From assembly GCF_020907275.1 (NCBI RefSeq), contig NZ_JAJJWI010000002.1, forward strand, positions 293,783 through 357,782: 64,000 nt of DNA, read 5' to 3'. Positions 34,853 through 42,336 of the stretch are shown piece by piece (within the stretch, counting starts at the first letter, position 1; the number at the start of each line of letters is the position of its first letter). The notes below the pieces were generated by a model that worked only from the letters and a program-made list of their open reading frames with translations, was not told the origin of the DNA and made no database searches. The stretch comes from Pontibacter silvestris. Its GTDB lineage: Bacteria > Bacteroidota > Bacteroidia > Cytophagales > Hymenobacteraceae. Position numbers and translations under genes: made by a program.

Positions 34853-34885
34853 CAAAGATAAAACACCTTTAACTATATCTGGCAA
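34853..34885 (-). promoter_or_regulatory. Bacteroidota-type promoter of the metal-efflux locus
   Basis: The minus strand carries TTG (34885-34883), 22 bases, then TATCTTTG (34860-34853), an exact -33/-7 pair. The -7 box ends five bases before the ATG at 34847, so the transcript should start at or next to the start codon: a leaderless or nearly leaderless mRNA. Confidence 0.65.
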
Positions 34886-35010
34886 AAGGAATGTAATTCA
34901 GAATAATTCTAAAATTAAGCTAATATCCATCTTGATAATCAATATCATACATACTTAATAAAGATTTATCCGAAAAATTAAACATATTTATAGCTTCTCA
35001 GGCAACCTCC

Positions 35011-35033
35011 TCTCTAGCGTTTGCATCTAGAGA
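35011..35033. repeat. Inverted repeat upstream of the ECF sigma gene
   Basis: TCTCTAG (35011-35017) and CTAGAGA (35027-35033) are a perfect 7-bp inverted repeat with a 9-base spacer, 75 bases before the sigma factor start. It could be an operator; nothing else supports that. Confidence 0.35.
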
Positions 35034-35107
35034 TTAAAGAGCTGTAGTAAGCTCCTGAACAATTGATGAATAAAGCTGATACATAATTTGATAAACAATT
35101 ACCTTAC

Positions 35108-35641
35108 GTGACTGAAGCGGAATTGATAGCAGGATGCCAGAATGGCGAAAGTAAAGCGCAGAAGTATCTGTATGAACGCTTTGCCTCTCCTATGTATGGT
35201 GTTTGCTTGCGCTACCTCAAAAACCAGATGGATGCGGAGGAAGCGCTGCTAAATGGATTTATGAAGATTTACCAAAACATTAATCGTTTCGAGGCCAAAG
35301 GTAGCTTTGAAGGTTGGGTTCGCCGCATCATGGTAAACGAGGCCCTGGCTTTTCTTAGAAAGAAAGAACCTTTGCACATGGCTATAGAAGATAATACTGT
35401 GCAGGTAGCCTCTGTGGGGGGAGCCGATCATGACATTGCAGAAGGCGAACTTCTGGAACTGCTCCGGATACTGCCAGCCGGATACAGGGCTGTTTTTAAT
35501 CTTTATGCCATTGAAGGATATTCTCATAAAGAAATTGCTGACATGCTCAGCATCACAGAAGGGACATCAAAATCGCAGCTAAGCAAAGCTCGCACAATGT
35601 TGCAGCGCCGGCTTACAGGGCAAAAGGCGATAATTGTTTAA
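35108..35641 (+). CDS. ECF-type RNA polymerase sigma-70 factor
   Basis: A 177-residue extracytoplasmic-function sigma factor. Region 2 runs over about residues 20-90 (FASPMYGVCLRYLKNQMDAE, then the SFEGWVRRIMVNEALAFLRK DNA-binding end), and region 4 over about 118-170 (LPAGYRAVFNLYAIEGYSH, EGTSKSQLSKARTML). The start codon is GTG at 35108. It is followed 21 bases later by a single-helix protein that is probably its anti-sigma factor and then by two beta-barrel proteins, suggesting an envelope-stress unit. Confidence 0.92.
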   Translation: MTEAELIAGCQNGESKAQKYLYERFASPMYGVCLRYLKNQMDAEEALLNGFMKIYQNINRFEAKGSFEGWVRRIMVNEALAFLRKKEPLHMAIEDNTVQVASVGGADHDIAEGELLELLRILPAGYRAVFNLYAIEGYSHKEIADMLSITEGTSKSQLSKARTMLQRRLTGQKAIIV

Positions 35642-35662
35642 ATAAAAGGATTAAAAAAAGAA

Positions 35663-36541
35663 ATGAAACCAGAAGACATAGATAAACTTTTTAAGGACCG
35701 CTTAGATAATACGACTCCTACTCCACCCGCAGATCTTTGGAGCCGCCTGCAGGAACGCATAGAAGCAGAAATGCCTCAGCAGGACCAGCCTGTAATGCTG
35801 GTGGAGCCTAAAGATGAGAAACGCAGCTTTATGTGGCTTTATTCTTCTATAGCTGCTGCTATATCATTGGTTTTAACAGTTGGGGTCGTGTTCTACAATG
35901 TAAAAACAACACCAGAGGTAGGCAGTACATTAGCTAAGAAAGAGCAGAAACAGGATCTTACAGAAACTCCTGTTGTAAAGCAGCCTGCGCCCAAAGCTAT
36001 TGCTCAGGTTAATGTTGAAAGAAAATCTGAAAAAAAAGCTGATACCCAGGCAACCGATAATGCCAACGCTGCATCTAAGGTTACAGATGAGGTGCTTAAC
36101 ACCAAGGCAATTGCCGAGACCATTACCAGGAAGCCTGTAATTAAAACAACACCTGTAACTACAACAACAGATAGTCCAATGGTAAGCGAAACAGCTTTAG
36201 CTGCAAGCCTGCCAACTGAAGTTCCTGAAGTTGTAACACCAGATGTAAAACCTGTAATGCCTGCCTCTCCTGCCTTTGCGGCTACTACTTCCGACATGAA
36301 CGCGGAGCCTGTTGAGATCATCATTAAGCGCGCTGTAGCATCTCAAACAACTCAGCCAGCAGTAGAAGAAGAGCCAAGTGGCACTGATAAGAAGACAGGG
36401 GTGGCTAAAAACATCTTTAAACAAGTAAAAAACCTTGCCAGCGGTGAACCTGTGGAATTATCAGAGATAGTTCGTGCAGATAAAATTTCACTGCAAACCC
36501 AAATTGGGAAACAGAAAATTTCTAAAGTAATCAATCTCTAA
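35663..36541 (+). CDS. Putative anti-sigma factor, single-pass membrane protein
   Basis: A 292-residue protein with no recognised catalytic domain. A cytosolic N-terminus (MKPEDIDKLFKDRLDNTTPTPPADLW) - written here only as MKPEDIDKLF plus PPADLWSRL - leads to one membrane helix at about residues 56-76 (SSIAAAISLVLTVGVVFY) and a long periplasmic Lys/Thr/Pro/Val-rich, low-complexity tail. This topology and the position right after an ECF sigma gene point to a sigma-sequestering role, although no zinc-binding HxxxCxxC motif is present. The short LW..L motif near the N-terminus recurs in similar Bacteroidota proteins. Confidence 0.6.
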   Translation: MKPEDIDKLFKDRLDNTTPTPPADLWSRLQERIEAEMPQQDQPVMLVEPKDEKRSFMWLYSSIAAAISLVLTVGVVFYNVKTTPEVGSTLAKKEQKQDLTETPVVKQPAPKAIAQVNVERKSEKKADTQATDNANAASKVTDEVLNTKAIAETITRKPVIKTTPVTTTTDSPMVSETALAASLPTEVPEVVTPDVKPVMPASPAFAATTSDMNAEPVEIIIKRAVASQTTQPAVEEEPSGTDKKTGVAKNIFKQVKNLASGEPVELSEIVRADKISLQTQIGKQKISKVINL

Positions 36542-36554
36542 TTTACTTAAAACC

Positions 36555-37697
36555 ATGAAACGTATATTACTACTCCTTTCAGCCATTATCATGGCTGCCG
36601 TTACAGGTGTGTCTGCCAAAGGCGGACCTACCTTAGGCCAACGCTTCGGAGACAACAAAGACACCATTGTTGTTAAAATGGCTAACGGCGCTAAAATGAC
36701 GCTCTACCTTCAGAACAAAGAACAGTTAAAGGCTTTCCAGAACTATAGCCTGGATTCGCTTATGAGGGTACTAAACAAATATGTTCAGCAGGTAGATAAC
36801 ATGGAAGATACTACAGTAACTTCAGATTCTAAAGAAATGACCGTTATATTCAGTCCTTCTGGAGAATCAGGTAATGACACCTCCGAAAAAGTAACTGTTA
36901 CAGTTCAGGGAACTAACAATCAGGAGGGCGATGTAAGAACCGAGCACCATGAAATCCGGCTGAACAAGACTTTTAAGATAGATGTGGAAGTTGAGGAAAA
37001 TGGCAATGATACTAAAGTCAACGTTAATGTGCCTACAAGGGCTGAAAGAGACAGTATTCGCATAGCTAACAAGGAAAAGAATTATAAAGCTACGCACACT
37101 GGTTTTGACATGGATCTGGGCCTGAATACTTTTGTTAATACGGATGATAACCTGGTGCCAGATCTTAAGCCTTTAGGTTCTCGCTATGTAAGTCTTAACT
37201 GGCGCTTAAACTCACAGGTTGGTGGCCGTAAAAGCCCTTTTCACGTTGTGTCTGGTTTAGAGTTCTCTTTCAATAACTATATGTTTGAGCGTAACTATAT
37301 CGTGGAAGAAATAGATGGAGTTTCTCAGTTTACAAGAGTAGAAGACGTTGACTTTGAGAAATCAAAACTCACTCACTCTGCTGTAAATATTCCACTGATG
37401 GCTGTGCTCCAGTTTAAAAGAGAGAATGGAAAAGATGGCTTTCAAATTGGTGGTGGTGGTTTTGCAGGCTATCGCTTAGGCACCCATACGAAACAAAAGT
37501 ACAGACAAGACGGAAAAACCGAGAAAGACAAAACCCGTGACAGCTTTAACCTGAATGACTTCCAGTATGGTTTGGAAGGTGTGGTAGGCTATGGAAGCCT
37601 GACACTTTTTGCAAAATATAATATGAATGATCTTTTTAAAGATGGCCGTGGCCCAGAGGCTAATGTTGCTAGTTTTGGTTTTCGTTTGTTCTGGTAA
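36555..37697 (+). CDS. Outer membrane beta-barrel family protein, paralogue 1
   Basis: A 380-residue exported protein. Signal peptide ends VTGVSAKG near residue 21. The N-terminal half (about 25-180) is acidic and rich in T, V and D and may be a periplasmic domain; the C-terminal half (about 190-380) has alternating aromatic beta-strand pattern (GLEFSFNNYMF, GGGGFAGYRLG, FQYGLEGVVGYG) and ends in FGFRLFW with a terminal aromatic, as barrel proteins do. The function is unknown. It lies 13 bases after the anti-sigma candidate and has a paralogue next door. Confidence 0.7.
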   Translation: MKRILLLLSAIIMAAVTGVSAKGGPTLGQRFGDNKDTIVVKMANGAKMTLYLQNKEQLKAFQNYSLDSLMRVLNKYVQQVDNMEDTTVTSDSKEMTVIFSPSGESGNDTSEKVTVTVQGTNNQEGDVRTEHHEIRLNKTFKIDVEVEENGNDTKVNVNVPTRAERDSIRIANKEKNYKATHTGFDMDLGLNTFVNTDDNLVPDLKPLGSRYVSLNWRLNSQVGGRKSPFHVVSGLEFSFNNYMFERNYIVEEIDGVSQFTRVEDVDFEKSKLTHSAVNIPLMAVLQFKRENGKDGFQIGGGGFAGYRLGTHTKQKYRQDGKTEKDKTRDSFNLNDFQYGLEGVVGYGSLTLFAKYNMNDLFKDGRGPEANVASFGFRLFW

Positions 37698-37742
37698 TAT
37701 CCAATATAATTTAAGGACACCTGCAATCACATAAGACATTAT

Positions 37743-37786
37743 ACAGAGGCTGTCTCAATACCTGAGACAGCCTCTGTTCTTTTTTA
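37743..37786 (+). terminator. Strong intrinsic terminator
   Basis: A perfect 15-bp stem (37743-37757/37763-37777) with a 5-base loop is followed by TCTTTTTT on the plus strand, ending the sigma factor operon. Confidence 0.9.
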
Positions 37787-37994
37787 AAACATTGTTAAAG
37801 TGAAAAAAAGAGAGTTGAAATCACTGTTCGCCTGCAACTGCCGCTTGGAAATTAATTTTCAAAAGCAAGCTCTTCTGAAAGATGGTTCTTTGATGGGCAA
37901 AAGATATGTAAAGAAGAAGCAACTTGGCATAAGTTAAGAACCTAAGCAGCGGAAACGAGGTAAAGCTGTCAAAAGGCTGTAGCTGACGATACGT
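37787..37994. other. Intergenic spacer between the two beta-barrel genes
   Basis: No gene is seen. A near-palindrome with the perfect core AAATTAATTT (37845-37862, TTG/CAA ends) lies about 130 bases before the -7 box and could be a protein-binding site. Confidence 0.3.
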
Positions 37995-38002
37995 TACCTT
38001 TG
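37995..38002 (+). promoter_or_regulatory. -7 box for beta-barrel paralogue 2
   Basis: TACCTTTG is an exact TAnnTTTG match 34 bases before the ATG at 38037. No TTG is found 17-23 bases upstream, so the -33 element is weak or replaced by an activator. Confidence 0.5.
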
Positions 38003-38036
38003 AAACTAAATCTGAAAAGAACACATATACTTCATC

Positions 38037-38948
38037 ATGAAACAAAAAGTATTACTCATTGCAGCTGCTCTTATGGCTACCACTACTGGTGTGTTTGCGC
38101 AAAATAATCTTATAGGTAGCAAGGCCTCAAATCAGGAGTGGATAAAAGTAGAAAGTAGCAGTTTAAACTTAGCAGGCACCGAAACTGTAGTTGCTCTGAA
38201 TCCATCTGAAGCACGAGGAAGTAGAGCCGCCAATAAAGAGGGTAAAGCTGAAATGGTTGTCAGGCAGCCATTAACTAAGGCAGCTTCATTAAAAAGTTTC
38301 AGACACCACGAAGAAGGGTTTTACAGTGGTACTTCACTGTTTAGATTTGGTATTGATATAGGTTTAAACCGTTTCTTAAATACGGATGATGCTGGGTCTG
38401 CCCCTGATTTAAAAACATTCGGCTCACGCTATGTCAGTTTAAACTGGTCTCCTAATTTTCAAATAGGTGGTATCACAAGCCCATTCTACCTGATATCCGG
38501 TCTGGAGTTTTCCTTCAACAACTATATGTTTGATGACAATGTCGTTGTTCAGGATGTAAACAATGTTACGGAATTCACACAAGTAGAAAGTGTTAACCTG
38601 GATAAATCAAAACTCAGCCAGTCAGCAATAAACATACCGTTGATAGCTATGCTGAACTTTAAGCGTGCAGATGGCAGCAATGGGTTTAAGGTTGGTGCCG
38701 GTGGTTTTGCCGGTTATCGTTTAGGTAGCCATTCCAAGCTAAAGTATGACGAAAATAGCAGCACCGTAAAGCTTAAAATCAGAGATAACTACAACCTTAC
38801 GGACTTTCAGTATGGGCTTAAGGGAGTAATTGGCTATGGAGCTATAAACTTTTTTGTGAAATATAATATGAATGAGCTTTTCAGGGATGAAGACCGAGGG
38901 CCGGAGGCAAATGTGATCAGCTTTGGCCTTAACTTCTTATCATATTAG
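38037..38948 (+). CDS. Outer membrane beta-barrel family protein, paralogue 2
   Basis: A 303-residue protein with a signal peptide ending TTGVFAQ. Its last 200 residues align with paralogue 1 over shared segments such as GSRYVSLNW, SGLEFSFNNYMF, SAINIPL, GGFAGYRLG and RGPEANV.SFG, while the N-terminal acidic domain of paralogue 1 is replaced by a shorter unrelated stretch. It has its own promoter and is separated from the sigma operon by a strong terminator, so it is regulated separately or as a target of the sigma factor. Function unknown. Confidence 0.7.
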   Translation: MKQKVLLIAAALMATTTGVFAQNNLIGSKASNQEWIKVESSSLNLAGTETVVALNPSEARGSRAANKEGKAEMVVRQPLTKAASLKSFRHHEEGFYSGTSLFRFGIDIGLNRFLNTDDAGSAPDLKTFGSRYVSLNWSPNFQIGGITSPFYLISGLEFSFNNYMFDDNVVVQDVNNVTEFTQVESVNLDKSKLSQSAINIPLIAMLNFKRADGSNGFKVGAGGFAGYRLGSHSKLKYDENSSTVKLKIRDNYNLTDFQYGLKGVIGYGAINFFVKYNMNELFRDEDRGPEANVISFGLNFLSY

Positions 38949-38961
38949 ATTTATAATCCAT

Positions 38962-39001
38962 CAAAGGAGAGGCTATCTTGTTTTAGGCAGTCTCTCCTTT
39001 G
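38962..39001. terminator. Hairpin between convergent genes
   Basis: CAAAGGAGAG (38962-38971) pairs with CTCTCCTTTG (38992-39001), extended by G-U pairs, between the barrel gene (+) and the trmH-family gene (-). The T-run is weak on both strands. Confidence 0.5.
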
Positions 39002-39005
39002 TACT

Positions 39006-39749
39006 CTACCCTCTGCGAAAGTTGTCCATAATTATAGCCGTTGCCGTAGCCACATTTAAGGACTCTGCTTGCCCAAAGGCCGGGATCTTAATCAATGTAT
39101 TTACTTGTTCCGCTACTTCTTTTCTTATACCATTTGCTTCATTCCCTAATACCACAATACCTTCAGGCTTAAGCTGCATAGCATGAATGTTATTCCCATT
39201 AAGGGCCGCTCCATAGACTTTATGGGTAGCTGTTTGCTGTTGCAACCATGGTGGCAGGTCTAGGTAATGTACATTTACCCGCGTAAAAGAACCCATGGTA
39301 GCTGAAATTACTTTAGGATTATAAAAATCTGCACAAGTTTCTGAGCAAACCACCGTTGTAATGCCATACCAGTCTGCAATACGAATGATGGTGCCAAGGT
39401 TACCCGGGTCCCTGATATCATCCAGAGCAATAATAAGGTCAGTAGGTACAACATGTAGAGGAGGAAGGTGACTCATGCTTGCTACTGCCAGTGCAGCATT
39501 ATTACTGGCAAATGTACCTGCTTTAACTAGTTCCTGCTCTGTAACCACTTCATAAGAAGAACCTTTACGTAAAGCTGCGGTGTTATCCTTCTGGAACGTC
39601 TCTGTTATGAATAAATGCTGTATCTCAAAATTTGAGTGAAGCAATTCAAGTACACTTTTTGCGCCCTCAACAACAAAGGCTTGGTGTTGGTTGCGGTATT
39701 TTTTTACTTGCAACGAGTTTATATATTTCTGAACTGCTTTTGATAACAT
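39006..39749 (-). CDS. TrmH-family RNA 2'-O-methyltransferase (SpoU)
   Basis: A 247-residue SPOUT methyltransferase that methylates ribose 2'-OH in rRNA or tRNA. The N-terminal substrate domain (about 1-95, YRNQHQAFVVEGAKSVLELL) precedes the catalytic domain with DDIRDPGNLGTIIRIADW (motif 1), a central TMGSFTRVNVHY and EANGIRKEV (motif 2) then SLNVATATAIIM (motif 3), which form the SAM-binding knot. The target nucleotide is not evident. It is divergent from tamL with only 13 bases between start codons. Confidence 0.92.
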   Translation of the reverse strand: MLSKAVQKYINSLQVKKYRNQHQAFVVEGAKSVLELLHSNFEIQHLFITETFQKDNTAALRKGSSYEVVTEQELVKAGTFASNNAALAVASMSHLPPLHVVPTDLIIALDDIRDPGNLGTIIRIADWYGITTVVCSETCADFYNPKVISATMGSFTRVNVHYLDLPPWLQQQTATHKVYGAALNGNNIHAMQLKPEGIVVLGNEANGIRKEVAEQVNTLIKIPAFGQAESLNVATATAIIMDNFRRG

Positions 39750-39762
39750 AGCCGATTAACGT

Positions 39763-42198
39763 TTGAAATCACGATTATACATATCTGCTCTCTTAATTAC
39801 AATTTTAGCTTTCTCTGCTTGTGTACCAACAAAGTTCCTGGCTGATGATGAAAGGCTGCTGGTAGATATAACGCCGCAGGGGCTGGAAAGAATCGAACCC
39901 ACTGCTATTGAGGTGCTTTACCAGCAGGAACCTAACCGAAGGATATTTGGCTCAACACCTTACCTGGCTCTCTACAACTTCGGGCAAAAATTTTACAGCC
40001 CACAGCAAGTAGAGCGCCGCATTGAGCGGCAACGTACAAAACTTCAGCGAAGAATTAATGATGCCGACGACGATTCTACAGAAATAAGGGAATTGCGCAT
40101 TAAGTTTGATGAACGTATAAACAGACTGCAGCAAAGGAGGAAAGAAGGAAATTTCCTGATGCGTATCGGGGAGCCTCCTGCTATTTATGATTCTACCCTA
40201 ATGGAGAGAACGATGGAGCAGATCAGCATTTACTTAAACTCCAATGGCTTCTTTAACCATAACGCCGATTATACAAAGGAAGAAAAGGGTAAACTGGTAT
40301 ACATTACCATAAATATTGATGAAAACATCCCCTATCGTTACTCCAATTTAACATATGGTATTCCTGACTCTGCCATTTTACGTATTGTACAGGCTACCTC
40401 AGCCCGCTCCCTTATTAAACCAGGAAAGATTTATAATGAGGATGAACTCACGCAGGAACGTGACAGGCTGTACGAAGTGCTACGCAACAGGGGCTATTAT
40501 GACTTTGCCCGAGCCTACATCGAGTTTGAAGTAGATACAAGCTATAGTGGAAATACCGCGCAGATAAAAACTATTATCAGAAACCCTGAACAGGACTCGT
40601 TGCATAAAGTGTACACTATAAATAAAGTTTACTTTAAGAGCGATAGAGACCGGTTTGGTATTAAGCGCGACACTATTGAATACAATGGCATAAACTACAT
40701 TGCCTATAACCACATAATATCTAAAAACATACTTGATAAAAAGATTGACATTTATCCCGGGCAACGCTACAGCCAGCTTCGTACCTCTACCACACAGCGT
40801 AAACTGGCAGACCTGGACATTTTTCAGTTTAATAATGTTTCCTTCAACAAAGTCGTAGATCCTGCAGATTCGGTTTACCGGCTGGATGCTTTTATCAGTT
40901 CGCAGCCGGCTAAGAGGTTCCAGGAAACTGCTGAGCTTGGTTTGAATTACACAGAACGAACTCCTGGTCCTTTTTCGAGTGTTAGATTGCGTGTTCGGAA
41001 TGTTTTTGGTGGAGCAGAAAACCTTGACATCGGTTTACGTGGTGGGTTTGAGGGGCAGATTGGTTTAACAGATGCAAGCCAGACAGTAATGATGAAAGAG
41101 TTTGGAGGGGATGTCTCTCTTTCATTTCCCGTTATTCTTCTGCCTTTCACAAACAGGAGCTTGTTGGCCGAATATAACCCTAAAACACGTTTAATTGCCA
41201 GCTATACAAATGTAGACCGGGAAGAGTACAAGCGATCGAATTATGAATTAGGACTTGATTACATCTGGCAGAGGTACCGCCATCCGCTTCAGCCTCCAGT
41301 TATGCAGTTCATCTTCTCCCCTGTAAATTTAAACATTGTGCAGACTGATGAAATCTCTGATGAGTTTTTAGAAGAACTGAGATACTACAGCCAGGGTAGC
41401 CGTTCGTTGGAAGAGAGCTTTAGAAGCGGTATAATTTCAAATATGGCTTTTAACTTTATCTACAACACAAATGATTATCTTCAATCCAGAAACGCTTATT
41501 ACTTAAGAACATTAATGGAAGTGGGCGGCTTGACGAATGAGTTAGGGCTTGACTTAAGTTTTGGTAGTTTAAGAACATTTCAATATGCCAAAATTAACCC
41601 CGACTTCAGAAGGTACATACCTTTAGGCAGAGGAAGGCTGTTTGCTTTTCGGGTAAATATGGGTGTAGGCACTCCTTTGTTTGGCTCATCAATTCTCCCT
41701 TATGACAAGTATTTTTTTGCGGGAGGAGCATCCAGTGTGCGGGCTTGGCAATCCAGGCGACTTGGCCCTGGTTCATATGCTACAGAAACATTAGAGTTTG
41801 ATGGAGATCAGCTTGTACGCAACAGAGACTTTTCCTTAGAGCAACCAGGTGAAGTTCTATTAGAGGGCAGTGCAGAATATCGCTTTAATATGTTCAGCTT
41901 TATAGATGGTGCTTTCTTTGTTGATGCAGGTAATGTGTGGGTGCTACGGGAAGAAAAGGCAAGACCTGGAGCAAACTTTGAATTTAACACATTCTATAAG
42001 GAAATTGCTGTAGGTACTGGCTTTGGTATTCGTTTAAACTTATCAGTAGTTGTTCTGCGCTTTGATTTCGCCACTAAAGTATATGACCCGGGAGGAATAA
42101 ACGGTGATAAGCTTGTTCTGAACCAATTTAACTTCGGTGACTTTTTCTCACGCAACAATCAGAGCAATCTGAACATTGGTATTGGCTATCCTTTTTAA
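39763..42198 (+). CDS. tamL: TamL-type BamA/TamA family outer membrane lipoprotein
   Basis: An 811-residue Omp85 protein. The signal peptide ends LAFSAC (Cys20), followed by VPTKFLADDERLL; a lipidated TamA-like protein is characteristic of Bacteroidota (TamL). POTRA-like repeats fill about residues 25-400 and the 16-strand barrel follows, with the G-x-R-G-F region represented by YFFAGGASSVRAWQSRRLG near residue 655 and a C-terminal aromatic (IGYPF). It would insert proteins or lipids with TamB, not encoded here. The start is TTG at 39763, forced by an in-frame stop at 39757 and the absence of another start before the lipobox. Confidence 0.88.
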   Translation: MKSRLYISALLITILAFSACVPTKFLADDERLLVDITPQGLERIEPTAIEVLYQQEPNRRIFGSTPYLALYNFGQKFYSPQQVERRIERQRTKLQRRINDADDDSTEIRELRIKFDERINRLQQRRKEGNFLMRIGEPPAIYDSTLMERTMEQISIYLNSNGFFNHNADYTKEEKGKLVYITINIDENIPYRYSNLTYGIPDSAILRIVQATSARSLIKPGKIYNEDELTQERDRLYEVLRNRGYYDFARAYIEFEVDTSYSGNTAQIKTIIRNPEQDSLHKVYTINKVYFKSDRDRFGIKRDTIEYNGINYIAYNHIISKNILDKKIDIYPGQRYSQLRTSTTQRKLADLDIFQFNNVSFNKVVDPADSVYRLDAFISSQPAKRFQETAELGLNYTERTPGPFSSVRLRVRNVFGGAENLDIGLRGGFEGQIGLTDASQTVMMKEFGGDVSLSFPVILLPFTNRSLLAEYNPKTRLIASYTNVDREEYKRSNYELGLDYIWQRYRHPLQPPVMQFIFSPVNLNIVQTDEISDEFLEELRYYSQGSRSLEESFRSGIISNMAFNFIYNTNDYLQSRNAYYLRTLMEVGGLTNELGLDLSFGSLRTFQYAKINPDFRRYIPLGRGRLFAFRVNMGVGTPLFGSSILPYDKYFFAGGASSVRAWQSRRLGPGSYATETLEFDGDQLVRNRDFSLEQPGEVLLEGSAEYRFNMFSFIDGAFFVDAGNVWVLREEKARPGANFEFNTFYKEIAVGTGFGIRLNLSVVVLRFDFATKVYDPGGINGDKLVLNQFNFGDFFSRNNQSNLNIGIGYPF

Positions 42199-42271
42199 AA
42201 TTATTAGCGAAAGATACATATTCTGTGTTTTAAGTCATTTTTTACATCATAGTATTTTCTTTCAACAGATC

Positions 42272-42321
42272 AAATAAAAAGAGCTGCTGACTTATTGTTG
42301 AGTCAGCAGCTCTTTTTATTT
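42272..42321. terminator. Perfect 20-bp bidirectional terminator
   Basis: Arms 42272-42291 and 42302-42321 are perfectly complementary with a 10-base loop and A/T-rich outer ends, between tamL (+) and the E1 gene (-). Confidence 0.9.
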
Positions 42322-42336
42322 ATGCCTTTGTAATTA

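Noticed and set aside
34932..34942. TTGATAATCAA near-palindrome as an operator
   Set aside because: Short and A/T-rich; expected by chance in this region.
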